Below are positions 21,789 to 33,441 of a stretch of 64,000 nucleotides of DNA, piece by piece. Each line of letters starts with the position of its first letter. Within the stretch, counting starts at the first letter, position 1. Both the position numbers and the translations under genes were made by a program. This stretch comes from Cryptomeria japonica (taxonomy: Eukaryota > Streptophyta > Pinopsida > Cupressales > Cupressaceae), in assembly GCF_030272615.1 (NCBI RefSeq), contig NC_081409.1, forward strand, positions 876,501,594 through 876,565,593. Reading direction: 5' to 3'. The notes beneath the pieces are model-generated. The model had not been told where the DNA came from. It saw only the letters and a program-made list of their open reading frames with translations, and did not search any database.

Positions 21789-23297
21789 TTGACTGTCCAA
21801 GAATTACAATTGCAGAGCATAGGGATAGAAGGTTTCAAGGATCTCTATGAAGAAGATGAAGACTTCTCATCAGCCTACAAGGTATGCAAGGAGTTTGAGA
21901 ATAATTTTCATGGTGAGTATGCAGATTACACTCTTCAAAATGGTCTCTTGTTCAAAGGCAATCAGTTATGTGTGCCTAGAGGATCCATGAGAGAATATAT
22001 CATACAAGAAAAACACAATGGAAGCCTAAGTGGACACTTTGGAATCAATAAAACTTTGGATTTAGTACAGAGATACTATTGTTGGCCTAGGTTGCCAAGG
22101 GATGTGAGAAGGTATGTGGAGCAATGTGGTGTGTACCAAAGGGCAAAAGGAGGATCAAGCAATGCAGGCCTCTATCAGCCATTACCAGTCCCAAATAGGC
22201 CTTGGGAGTGTGTAAGCATGGACTTTGTGGTAGGACTCCCCAAGACAAAGACAGGCATGGATAGCATCTATGTGGTGGTAGACAGGTTTTCTAAGATGAG
22301 CCACTTCATTCCATGTAGAACTACTCATGATGCTAGTTATATTGCACATCTCTTCTTTAAGGAGATTGTAAGGATTCATGGACTCCCATTAAGTATTGTT
22401 TCAGATAGGGATAGCAAGTTCATGGGCCATTTTTGGAAAACCTTATGGAGAAGACTAGGAACTAATCTGTCATTCAGCTCAACTTACCATCCAAAAACTA
22501 ATGGTCAAATTGAAGTCATTAATAGGGTGTTAGGCAACTTGCTAAGGTGTCTAACCAAGGAGTATGGGCAGACTTGGGATCTAGTTATTCCACAAGCTAA
22601 GTATGCCTACAATGATAGTGTAAATAGGACCACTGGAAGGAGTCCTTTTGAGGTTGTCTATGGCAGACATCCTAGAGGGGTGTGTGAACTAAGAGAACTT
22701 GGTTCAATGGAGATGAAGAGTGGGCAAGCAGAGGACTTCACCCAAACCATCAAGGAAGTACAAGAACAGGTCAAGAGAGTCATCCTAGAGTCTACTCAAA
22801 AACTAAAAGCTAAAGTGGACGAGAAAAGGAGAGAGGTTCAGTTCAAAGTGGGTGATTATGTGATGGTCCATTTAAGTAAAGCTAGAATGAAAAGTGACAA
22901 GCCTACTAAGTTGCAAATGAAGAGGGTAGGACCTTGTAAAATTTTGTCCAAATATGGTGAGAACGCCTACAAGGTGGATCTTCCTTCAGATTTGGCTATA
23001 TCACCAGTTTTCAATGTTGCTAATCTGATATTATACAAAGGTGAAATAGCAGAGCGGACTGAGAATCAAGCCAAGGTGTTGCAGGACTTAGATGTGAATG
23101 TCTTGCCCCAAGTGAAGCAGCCAATAGCAAAGCAGATCTTGGAGTCAAGGGTGAAGAAGTCTACTAGACACCAAGTCTACATGGAACACTTGGTGAAGTG
23201 GGCAGGTCAACTTGTGTCTGAAGCTACTTGGGTTGAAGAGGGCAGGTTCAAGAAACTTGGTATTGATCCAGCTCTCATCTCTCCCCTAGTTCCTTAG
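21789..23297 (+). pseudogene. Chromovirus integrase with C-terminal chromodomain
   Basis: About 500 uninterrupted codons in the gag-pol frame. The zinc-binding HHCC domain (GHFG, then QCGVYQRAKG) has Tyr where the second Cys should be. The DDE core is present: first Asp in SMDFVVGLP, second in SDRDSKF, Glu in TNGQIEVINR. The GPF-like segment (KRVGPCKILSKYGENAYKV) and a chromodomain (VYMEHLVKWAG, then EATWVEE) follow at about 23170-23250. Chromodomains steer integration to marked chromatin. The stop at 23295-23297 is natural. Confidence 0.95.
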
Positions 23298-23303
23298 TTT
23301 TGT

Positions 23304-23317
23304 GCAAAGGGGGAGTA
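23304..23317 (+). other. Chromovirus polypurine tract
   Basis: GCAAAGGGGGAGTA directly before the 3' LTR, the usual plus-strand priming site. Confidence 0.85.
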
Positions 23318-24887
23318 TGGTGCAGGAGCACCCTTCTAAGGGCTCCCACCATTTGTTTTTGTTGTGATTTTGCTTCTTCATGAAGCCATGTAATGTAATA
23401 AGAGTCAAGAGCTCATTGGTTTTATTTAGGTCCTAGGTTCACAAGTCTAGGTAGAGTTTTCTCTTGGGGTTGAGGGAATGTGGGCATATTGATGAGTTTG
23501 GGGTCCTTTTGGCATGGTTGTGTCCAGAGGATAGCCTAATAAAGGCCTAAAAGCCAAGAAAAGCAACATTGCAAAAGTTGCTTAAAAGTTGCAAAAAGTT
23601 GCATGACAACTTTTCAAAGTTGTCATGCAACTTTTCCACCAAATTGGTCATAACCTTAGCTTGGCGTTGGGAACCCTAAATTTGGTACACAAATCAAGGC
23701 AAAGATGTTATAAATTGTTGCAAACCCTAAAATGAGGGGTTAGATGTCAGATTGTACGGCCAAAGGAAAAACACCTTGACTGTGACTGTGTTTTTGTTGC
23801 TAGTCAGCACAAATGGAGCATTAAAGGATTGATAATGGATTGTTCTGGAAACTAAACTATGTTGAGAGTCTTGTATAGTGTTTATAATTTCATTTTGAGC
23901 ATTTAGATTAGGTTTTATTTTGCAGGTGTTGTGTGCTTTGTAAATATTTTGTAGTTACCTCTTCACTGTCCAGTTTTGGACTGCTTTGTGAAAATGGGTT
24001 GGTAACTCCTATCCCCATTGTGGAAACACCATGAAACCATGGGGTATAGGAGTACAGACCCTGTACAGTATCTCAGAGGAAGCAGGGCCCTGGAGAATGC
24101 AGGAAAACCTTTCAAAAACCCACTCCTAGGCGAGACTGGTCTGTGCCCGGCTAGGAAGGGTCAAGGTTGCAGAGGTCCGTGAGAACAAGGAAGGACAAGG
24201 AAGGAGGAACCCTTTAGAGGAGTTGAAGAGGGGTTTGTGTAGCATCATTGGTGAGAAGGAGGAGCTTCCACCAATCCAGAAAAGGTGGTGAAGACAACAA
24301 ACCAACTTTGTGACCCTTGCAGGCCTAAAAAAACCCTGAAAACCCTTAATTTCACCTAGGGCAGTGTACGGACACTTGGGAGCCCAAAACTAGGAAAATC
24401 CTTGAGCCTTTGATAAATGAATAGTAGTCCCTTTGAGAAGTTTTACAAGTTTTGGCATTGTTTGGAAGAGGAATCCCTAAAAGTCTGGAATGGAGGCCTA
24501 ATAGGGGCTCATTCCTTGTAGCCCTATTTTGTAGGAAAAAAGCAAAATTGTGAAATCGGTAACAAGAAGGAATGTCAAAATCTCTTGGGGGCACATGAGT
24601 GGTTGGAGAAACATGTCAAAGACCTGTCCTATCCTTTCTAGGACCTGAGAAGGTGTAGGAAGAGTTAAACCCTTATTAGCTTAGGTAAGGGTTTTTGAAG
24701 CTTATGAGTAGGTGAGAGCTTAAGAGAAGACTCACATGTTATTGGTGGGTGGATTGGGCAAGGTCAGGGGATCCCACAAGCAAGGGAAGACCTAGAGACC
24801 CTAGGGTGTGGTTGGAACACTTGGTGATCCAAGGGGAGGATCAAAAAGCATAGACTAGGCTAGTCTATCCCAAGCCCATTCCCATCA
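23318..24887 (+). repeat. Chromovirus 3' LTR (1570 bp)
   Basis: Matches the 5' LTR except for scattered substitutions and the missing 22-bp unit. The perfect palindrome (20-base arms, 2-base centre) spans 23594-23635. Confidence 0.95.
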
Positions 24888-24892
24888 GTGAT

Positions 24893-25630
24893 AAACTATG
24901 TCTGTGTTGAAACTGGCCTATCCCTGTCAAAAATCGGTCCATCTCAGAAATTGGTTGTACTCAGTTATCCTGCTCAGTCATTGAAAACTCAGAATTTTAG
25001 TCTTTTCTCTGTGAACAGTCGTACGAGTCTGCTGAATTGTCATCTTTCACCAAATTCAGTGTCGTACGAGTATACTAAATTGTTGTCCTGTGTCCAATCT
25101 TGTAGCGTACGAAACCAAACAGTCTGTCATTTAAGCTGAATCCTGTGTCATACAAAATAGAACCAAATAGAATCATTTGTCGTCTGGGACCTGCCCATTT
25201 GTCGTACGTTACTAGGCAGCAACTCGTACGAAACATAATTGTTGTCATCCTGAACTTGTGGAACTGTCGTACAGTCTCAAAAATTATGTCGTACGAGTCT
25301 CTGATTTTGCTAGTCCATAACAGTTAAACCTATCCAAAACAGTATACATCGAGCCTAAAACTGGTTATCATCCTCATAAGCATAAACAACCTTGATAGTG
25401 TACCTCTGCAGTTGCGTTGCACGATTTTGTTGATCATTTCTCAACTAGTTCAAACAAACATTTTATCAATCCTAAGTCAACTTGGATAACATCTTACACA
25501 GGATAGATCGTTCCTGAAACCAAACTAGATCTTAAGTTACTTCTCTTAATTACTACGTTAAACGAACTACTAGCTACAATTTGATCTTGACTTCTGCAAC
25601 ACATCCCGCTCTTGGTCCTGTCAGTTAGAA
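24893..25630 (+). other. Element B leader, part 2, with more TCGTACGA words
   Basis: The leader resumes after the chromovirus. About nine more TCGTACGA-type words lie between about 25018 and 25300 (for example CAGTCGTACGAG, GTGTCGTACGAG, ACTCGTACGAAAC, ATGTCGTACGAG). The stretch from about 25330 to the gag ATG at 25631 has no coding signal. Confidence 0.8.
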
Positions 25631-27415
25631 ATGCCTGTTCAAACCAGAAGCTCTCGCAACAAAACAAACAAAGCAAAAGAGACACCCTTTTCGACCAAAG
25701 ACAATCCATTCTTTATGGAAGACCCCTTTTACAATAAACCGTCCTCATCACAGATACCAGTTTATGACATACCCATCTTTGGTCAGCCCCTATCTCCCAC
25801 CATGTCTAGGGAAAGACAAGAAAGAGAAGCTAGTAAACGAAATACCCACAAAGATTTCAGCAATCATGCCACTGACAGCGATTCATCAACTGAATTTGAG
25901 CTCCCTGAACCTCTTGAAGATGAAGCACATAGATGTCGGAATAATAAAGAATTCTGGAAAATGATGAAGGTCATCATGGCTAGGGAAAAAGAAGACTATT
26001 TCCTAGAATTAGCAAAACAAGGTGCCAAACTCCCTACTGGTTATAATGTAGAGGGCCTCGTTGCTAAAGAGGAAGAGACACCATGGGGAAAAATAAGCAA
26101 ATAAATGCAAGCATTGCAAACTGTGGTCACAAAAATAGAAAACAAAGATAAGACACCAAAACAATATTCTCTGGACACAATATGCTCATTCCCATTTGAC
26201 AAAAAACTTTACATGTCTCCATTTCCTTTACGAGTTGAGATACCAAAATTTGACAAGTATGATGGAACCTCAGATCCTCAAGATCGCGTCAGAGAGTTTT
26301 GTGTCGCTTGTATGGAGTTTATGCATGATCAAACGTACCTCATGCACCTTTTCCCAAGGACTTTAGGGGGTCAAGCGATGGAATGGTTCGCAAGCCTACC
26401 CAAAGGGATAATAATGTTTGAAGAATTAATCCAACTATTTTTACAACAATACTTGTACAACATTCATCACCCAGTCACTATGATAGAGCTTTGCAATGTT
26501 AGACAAAAGATAGGAGAACCCTTTCTCACTTTCCTCCAACGATGGAGAAAGATGTTCTCTAGATATTCATAGACTATCCTAGATCTTGAGAAAATGGATA
26601 TCTTTGTCAACGACTTAGTCCCTGAATTAAAGTACAATGTCCAGATGCAGGTACACCCTTCATTCAACAAAATGGTAGATAACACCCTCAGACTGGAAGA
26701 TGCGCTCATAAAGAAAGGGGATATCTCACTTTGAAAGGAAACACAGTTAGGTTCTAGCTCTAAAGAAAAAAGTAAATACTGGAAATATGGCAAAGATAGC
26801 AACAAGAACGTTGTCAATGACAGAGTGGTAGATACCGTCGAAACGAAAGCGAAATCCACAATATTTAACTTGGCTAGTGGCACACAGGCACTCAAGGCAG
26901 CTAAAACTACAACGGAAAATCCACCCAAGAAGACAAGAGAGTGGTTTAAAGACAAACCTTGGGTCTCAAAACCTAAACGTGATTTTACTCCTCTAGATGA
27001 GTCATATGAGTCGGCTTTTAAAACTTTATTGGCAAATGATTTGATAACATTGCCAGACAATTCTAGACCAAACGATCCAGAAATTAGACCTAGATGGTGG
27101 AGAGAAAATGAATACTGTGACTATCATCGGAACAAGGGACATAACATAAACAACTGCATGAAACTCCGACATGAAATTCAAGATCTCATTGACGCAGGCA
27201 AGATCATTGTTGGAAGTCACGTGACTAATGTTGATCATAAGGCTTTTAAAGATCCCTTAACCAATTATGAACAAGGGGAATCCTCAAAATCCAAGGGAGG
27301 AGCTAGAATCAATTATACCTACACTAATCACGATAATGTGATCGACATGATTGAATCTGTGCAACCTGAATATTGCAACGTGATCATCGTCCAAGATCCC
27401 CAAACTCAAGCATAG
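25631..27415 (+). pseudogene. Element B gag (Tat type)
   Basis: An ATG at 25631 opens the frame (PVQTRSSRNK, basic). In-frame stops lie at 26102-26104, 26570-26572, 26732-26734 and 27413-27415, without a frameshift. The gag core reads IPKFDKYDGTSDPQD, then LFPRTLGGQAMEWFASLP, FLQQYLYNI and FLQRWRKM (26250-26560), all typical of plant Tat/Athila gag. Near 27110-27190 is a zinc motif of CX2HX4HX4C form (CDYHRNKGHNINNC) followed by LRHEIQDLID, also usual in this clade. The same motifs recur in element E. Confidence 0.92.
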
Positions 27416-27427
27416 ACTGCTAATGCT

Positions 27428-28717
27428 ATGACTCACGCTCAAAGGAAGATTTCTCTCCCAGGAGCTAGTTCCTCCACTTTTGATCAAACAACATTAAAAC
27501 TGCCAAATAAACAAACAGACACAATCATGGCCAAATCGAAACAACCAGCTTCGTTGTCTTCTCCTAGTTATAGTATTGTTGAACAATTGAAGAGAACCAA
27601 TGCTCAAATCTCCATTCTAGAACTGCTTAAGATCTCTTCTGCTCATAAAGAGGTCCTAGACAAGGCTCTACTTACCACCAGTGTTCCTAAAGATTTAGAC
27701 ATAGATCAGTTTCAATCTATGGTAGGTCAGCTGACCTCCCCTCATTATCTCACGTTCTCCGACGAAGATGACAATTCACTGAGTCATCCACATAACCAGC
27801 CATTACACATTGAAGCCATGATCCATAAACACCGCGTTAAATGTGTTTTGATAGATGGAGGTGCTGGGTTGAATATTTGTACTTACAGTCTATTAACACA
27901 GCTGGGATTCTCTGAAAATGTTATTGATCCAACAAAGAAGATAATAATCAAGGCTTACGATGAAGAAGAAAGAACTTCTAAGGGACTGGTATCATTGCCA
28001 ATCAGAGTGGGACCTGTGGAGAGAGATGTCATTTTTCAAGTCCTAGATCTTCATCTTTCATACACCATCTTACTGGGTAGGCCATGGATTCATGAAATGA
28101 AAGCAGTACCATCTACATACCATCAATGTCTGAAGTTTCCTTATAATGGAGTAGAAGTCAGTATTCCTGCCGATACAAGCTATGCCTGCAATGCATTAAC
28201 GCGAGGTGTTGATGCTTTTGTTCCTAATAATAGAGCAATTTTCGCAGCTGAAAGTTCAGAATCTCTGCTAAAAGATTTGGAAAAGAAACTAAAAATCACA
28301 AACACTGGCATGGATGGCTACAAGATAGAGCCTATACTCTCACTAATGTCACTTCCTCCATCACCAAGACAGTTGAGAAAGCCGTCAGAGGGTATGAAGC
28401 CACAAATTTCAACCCCAAAGGTCATTTATGATGGCACCTTTATACAATCCTCTACTTCTCTTGCAGGTGAGATAAAAGGAGATGATGTCCTTAAATCACT
28501 TTTCAAAGAAGACAACACAGATAAAGAAGTACGACATCGTGCGATTTCTCCAACACAATATGTTCCAAGCTATAAGATGTTTCAACGCATGGGATATTCA
28601 GGTGTCAGTCCCCTAGGTAAGCGTCAACAAGGTATCATTGAACCCATTCAACTGCAAACTAAGTCTGTCCATGATAGAGCTGGACTGGGATATGATCCAA
28701 GCAAGCACTCAGATTAG
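27428..28717 (+). pseudogene. Element B protease region with C-terminal G-patch-like segment
   Basis: Same frame as gag. A helical block (YSIVEQLKRTNAQISILELL) at about 27570-27640, shared with elements D and E, precedes the retropepsin. The active site is VLIDGGAGLNIC at about 27845-27880 (DGG rather than the common DSG or DTG). The domain ends with LLGRPWIHEM. The last 45 residues (28580-28714) form a Gly-rich segment MGYSG..PLGKRQQG......GLGYDP resembling a G-patch, an RNA/helicase-binding motif known after the protease in betaretroviruses. G-patch is an inference from the Gly spacing. Confidence 0.85.
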
Positions 28718-30026
28718 AAAAGTACACCTCACTATCAATGTAAGTGGAAGAAAAAGGTACTACCTTTAACCATACAAGAGATTAATGCTCACCAAACTCA
28801 GGAAGAGTGTGACGCTGAACAACAAGAATTGCCTACCCAGAGAAAGGAAATAGATGGAAATCAAGTTCCAATCCTATCAGCTATCATACCACAGGAAGTA
28901 GAAATCCCAGAGGATATGAGAGACGAGGTATACAGGATCAGAGAATTGTTTGCACCACTAAACGTTCCCGTCACATATACTGGCAGACAACAAGTAGATG
29001 ACTCATAAACCAATTCAAATGAGTATGAATGGGGTCCAGATCACATCTCAGATATATCTACTACAGAAATGCTTGAAGAACTCAGGGACGCTGCAGATGA
29101 CACACAAGGGCTGATACACTAAGAATGCAAAAGGAAATAGAAGAAATCAGATTAAAACGACAAGAAGATTATGACCGACAGTTGGAGAAAGAAAAGACAC
29201 AAGCAAGTCCTTCATCTACCAACCCTCCTAATGAGATAGGACAAATCAGGTATGGAATTACACAGGAAGAACTAGAAGCTACAACAAACGAACTAGTTAT
29301 CAGTCTAGAAGAAGCTGAATGGAACAGATGATAGGGATTAACAGAACCGTCCAAGTCATATCCACAAGTGTGTCAAGTGCAAGCAATCAACAAACTAAAT
29401 CATGGAGGAACTTGCAACATCAAGGATGTGGGTGTTGATACTATATATGCCTTCACTAAACCACTTGAAGATGGGTCAGCAAATCCATCCTATGACTCTG
29501 ATGACTCGGACAAGAGCTCTATCTATGACAACAACTATTCAACAACGCATTATGACTACTCTGTCATGAATGATGAGATAATGTCTACTGTTATACCACG
29601 ACATGTAGTCCAATCTGAAGTAGGTGACAATGCTAGAAGTAGGTCGGTTGAGTTAGGCCCAATAAATACTAACATGAATTTCGATAATCGTGTCATAACT
29701 CTTCCTGGTCTCGAGACACATACGCAAGGTAGTATTCTGGAAATCGACTGGTTGGTCCGAAACAATGATGATAGTACCGTGAACTCCCTTGAGCCTGTTC
29801 CAACATTATCCTTAATACATCTAGAGCTGATTGATTGCACCCTTTATAACCAACCCTTGAACGTGCCTACTTTTGCCAATGACTATACACTAGCCTACTA
29901 TCTCAATGCAGTTGAACCCATATACTCTTCCACCAGTGAACATAATGAAAACATGACTGAAGTGGATATCAAGTATCTTAGTCGCAAAAAAAGAAAAATA
30001 AGAATACTGATGGTGAAAACCATATT
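28718..30026 (+). pseudogene. Element B protease-RT linker, decayed
   Basis: Between the G-patch-like tail and RT the frame breaks up: stops at 28715-28717, near 29005 and near 29120, and a change of frame by 29125. Pieces remain open (29125-29331; 29368-30060). They are rich in Asp, Glu and Ser with no known domain, which is usual for the spacer before Tat RT. Confidence 0.6.
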
Positions 30027-31165
30027 GTGGCAGTGTCAGAATCTAAAAAAGAGAAAATAAAGGATGTACCTAAAGGTGAAAACCTCTTTGAGGCGCCTAA
30101 AGGTGAGATACTTGATATACTGCCGAGCCACTTCCAAGAGAGATCTTCCATATTGATCGAGCCAACTCGGCTAGTGAACATTGGGAGTCAAGAGATACCA
30201 CATATCATTCATTTAGCCCAATCATTGTCAGTAGAAGAGTTAAAAGATTTCAGCAATCTGTTTTTAGAAAAGAAGATTAACTTTGCATGGACATACTCAG
30301 ATATGCCAGGACTAGATCCTGATCTCATCATGCATCATCTCTCTATTATGCCAGGAGTTAAACCAGTCAAACAAAAACTCTGAAAAATGCATCCTCATAT
30401 GGCACTACTAGTCAAGGTTGAACTAGAGAAATTGCTAAAAGCTAGATTTATCAGAGCTATAGACTACGTAGAATGGCTATCCAACATAGTACCTGTATCA
30501 AAAGCAGAAAAATCTATTAGAGTTTGCACAGATTTCAGGGATCTCAACAAGGCATGTCCCAAAGATGATTTTCCATTGCCCAACATTGACATGATAGTAG
30601 ATATACTGCTGGATACGAGATGTATTCATTAATGGATGGATTCTCTGGTTACAATCAGATCAAGATTGCACCTGGAGACCAAGAGAAGACAAATTTCACA
30701 TGTGCATGGGGAACCTTCTGCTGGAATTTTATGCCGTTTGGTCTAAAGAATGCAAGAGCAACCTACCAAAGAGCAGTAACCACTATTTTCCATGATATGA
30801 TGCATAAAAACATGGAAGATTATGTTGATGACACCCTGGTAAAGACTATGAAGAGATCTACACACATTCAAGAGCTAGGCCTCATATTAGATCGAATGGA
30901 AAGATTCAAGCTCCGCTTGAATCCAAAGAAATGTGCATTTGGGGTAACATCAGGAAAATTTCTTGGGTACATAATATCCAAGAAAGGAATTGAGGTTGAC
31001 CTTGAAAAGGTCCAAGCTATAATGGAGATGCCTCCACCAAAGAATATCAGTCAGATGAGAAGTCTACAAGGCCTTCTTCAGTCCATAAGGCGTTTTATAT
31101 CTCAGTTAGCTGACAAAGCTCAACCCTTCATGAAGGTATTAAGGAAAGGGATTCAATACAACTAG
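30027..31165 (+). pseudogene. Element B reverse transcriptase, frameshifted
   Basis: RT motifs are split over two frames. Frame one (30027-30632, with a stop at 30381-30383) has FLEKKINFAWTYSDMPGLDP, LLKARFIRAIDYVEWLSNIV, RVCTDFRDLNKACPKDDFPLP. After a shift near 30610-30620 the second frame has LMDGFSGYNQIKIAPGDQEK, MPFGLKNARATYQRA and the catalytic EDYVDDTLVKT near 30815-30850. The catalytic Asp pair is present. A stop at 31163-31165 follows the thumb region. Confidence 0.93.
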
Positions 31166-31640
31166 GATAAGGATTGTGAACTACATTTACAGCAAATCAA
31201 AGTATATCTTTCTAATCCACCCATATTAATGCTACCGATTCAAGATAAGCCATTGATCCTGTACATATCAGCTACAGATACTTCACTGGGGGCACTTCTA
31301 GCACAACAGGATGACAATAAAAAGGAACGAGCTATCTATTACATCAGCCAAACATTGGTGTCATATGAAATGAATTATACTATAATAGAAAAAGCATGCT
31401 TAGAATTGGTCTTTGCATCACAAAAATTGAGGCACTATATGTTGGCACATTCTATTAAGCTGGTAGCCAAGATTGATCCACTTAAGTACCTCCTCAGTAA
31501 AGCAACGCTTACAGGAAGACTGGCCAAATGGGTCATGGTCCTTATAGAATTTGACATTGAATATGTGGAACGTACATCCATCAAAGGACAGGTTATCGCA
31601 GACCAACTTGCTGAAGCTCCACTTAAAGACGATCAACCTC
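31166..31640 (+). pseudogene. Element B RNase H (first)
   Basis: In the RT frame after the stop, LILYISATDTSLGALLAQ carries the first catalytic region and YTIIEKACLELVFASQKLRHYM the Glu helix. LVAKIDPLKYLLSK holds the third site, and LAKWVMVLIEFDIEYV follows. It continues to about 31640, where the Tat-type spacer begins. Confidence 0.88.
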
Positions 31641-31659
31641 TGCATATAGAATTCCAGAT

Positions 31660-32045
31660 GAATCAATCATGCACCTTACTGAACAATCATGGAAGATTTT
31701 CTTTGATTGGTCTTTTACTCAACATGGCTCTGGTGCTGGGATACTATTTATTACTCCCCAAAAATACTCAATTCCAAAAGCTTACAAGATTCTCTTCCCT
31801 TGCACAAACAACATTGTGGAATATGAAGCTTTGGTAAACAGGATCAAGTTGGCCATCAAGTGGAAGATCATGGAATTACACATCTATGGAGATTCTCAAC
31901 TCATTATCAACCAGATCAATGATCTATATCAGATGAGAGATGAGAAACTAATGCCTTACAAGAGGATGGTGGATGACCTCAAGCAATATTTTACCTCTAT
32001 ATCATTTTAGCAGATACCTAGAACAACAAATAGAGCAGCGGATGC
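31660..32045 (+). pseudogene. Element B second, archaeal-type RNase H (aRNH)
   Basis: After a change of frame, 31669-32010 reads WKIFFDWSFTQHGSGAGILF, then NNIVEYEALVNRIKLA, then LHIYGDSQLIINQI. These three blocks carry the Asp, Glu and Asp of the extra archaeal-like RNase H acquired by the Tat clade. The first block usually reads FDGS; here it is FDWS. A TAG at about 32008-32010 truncates it. Its presence is strong evidence for Tat membership. Confidence 0.88.
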
Positions 32046-32046
32046 A

Positions 32047-33441
32047 ATGGCTACTTTGGCATCTATACCACAACTACAGGAGTCTAATTTTCGCTTTGAA
32101 TTCCTGGTGGAAGAGTTACATTACCCTGCCTATGATTCTCCCGAGTCCCAGGTAGTCTGTTCTATTATTGGACATGACTCATCTCGTTATAGCCACATTT
32201 ACTCTTACCTGTGTGACCAAGTTGTCCCTGCCAATCTTTCCCGAAATGAAAAACAGAATCTAATCCGAAATGCGTCACGGTACGTCATCATTGATAATGA
32301 CTTATTCAGGCAAGGTTTAGATAACACTTTCCTTAGATGTCTAGAAACTGAGGAGTCCCAACGCGCATTATCTGAAGTTCATGAAGGTGTTTGTGGATCT
32401 CATTCGAACGGTCTAACTTTAGCGTGAAAATTACTAAGGGCTGGCTACTACTGGCCAAACATGGAGAAGGAAGCCATAAAATTTGCTAAAACCTGTGAAA
32501 AGTGTCAGTTACATGGGTACCTTATCCATGCTCTTGCAAGGGATCTTATACCATTTGTAACGCACTGGCCCTTCCAACAGTGGGTGTTCGATTTGATAGG
32601 CCAAATATATCCAGCGTCATCCAATGGACATAAATTTATTATCACTACCACTGAGTACTTCACTAAGCGGGTAGAAGTGGTTCCACTCATCAAGGCAATA
32701 GGCAAACAAGTGGCTCTCTTTATTCTTAATTATATCATCTGCAGGTATGGTATACCTTCGTCCATTATAACTGACAATGGAGGACAGTTTAAGAACAAAG
32801 ATCTAGATGATCTCTGTGAGAAATTTAAAATCAAGCAACACTGGTCCTCTGTATATTACCCCCAAGGTAATGGACAAGCAAAGGCATCTAACAAAAACCT
32901 ACTGACTATCTTACATAGAACAGTGAACAAATCCAAGAAGGATTGGCATCTGCAACTAAATCTTGCATCATGGGCTTATAGAACAAGTATCATAACACCT
33001 ACTGGGGCTACACCTTTCTCTTTGGTGTATGGGTCCGAAGCAATATTACCTATTGAGGTAGAAATACCATCTCTAAGAGTTTCCTTGCAAGGTCTTATTA
33101 CTGAGGAAGACCATAGAATATCTAGGTTGCAAGAGCTTGAATTGCTGGATGAGCATCAACAAGTGGCGTTTGATCATCTTAGAGTGTATCAAAAAAAAAT
33201 GTCCAGAGGATATAACAAGAAAGTTCAACACCAAGAATTTCAAGTTGGTGACTTAGTTCTAAGAGAGAATCCTAAAAATCAACAGTTTTGAGACAACAAA
33301 GGGAAGTTTGAACCCAACTGGTTGGGTCCCTATATCGTTATTGCAGCTTTTGGCTTTGGTGCTTATCAACTCTCAACATCGGAAGGCGAACAGCTCCGTG
33401 AACTGATTAACACCATCCATTTGAAGAAATTCTTCACCTAA
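32047..33441 (+). pseudogene. Element B integrase, catalytic Glu replaced
   Basis: One frame with stops at 32425-32427 and 33289-33291. The zinc domain shows HEGVCGSHSNG and TCEKCQLHG. The core has the first Asp in WVFDLIGQI and the second in ITDNGGQFKN, but the third site reads GNGQAKASNK, with Lys where the family has Glu (AAA for GAA). The GPY-like C-terminus (GDLVLRE, then WLGPYIVIAAFG) and LHLKKFF-type end reach the stop at 33439-33441. Even without the stops this integrase could not catalyse strand transfer. Confidence 0.92.

Larger units (their letters stand above)
17037..24887 (+). mobile_element. Complete chromovirus (Ty3/gypsy with chromodomain) nested in element B
   Basis: LTRs at 17037-18618 and 23318-24887, both starting TGGTGCAGGAGCACCC and ending CCCATTCCCATCA, are flanked by the duplication GTGAT (17032-17036 and 24888-24892). 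The primer site (TTGGTATCAGAGCC, 18621-18634) is of the Met-tRNA type and a polypurine tract (GCAAAGGGGGAGTA) precedes the 3' LTR. One gag-pol frame runs from 18660 to 23297 with five premature stops and no frameshift. The C-terminal chromodomain identifies the chromovirus branch; the clade within it was not decided. The LTRs look about 97% identical, so this is the youngest insertion in the nest. Confidence 0.97.

Noticed and set aside
15600-25300. The TCGTACGA arrays as a CRISPR array
   Set aside because: The repeats are 8-10 bases, irregularly spaced and imperfect, in a plant retrotransposon leader; there are no cas genes.
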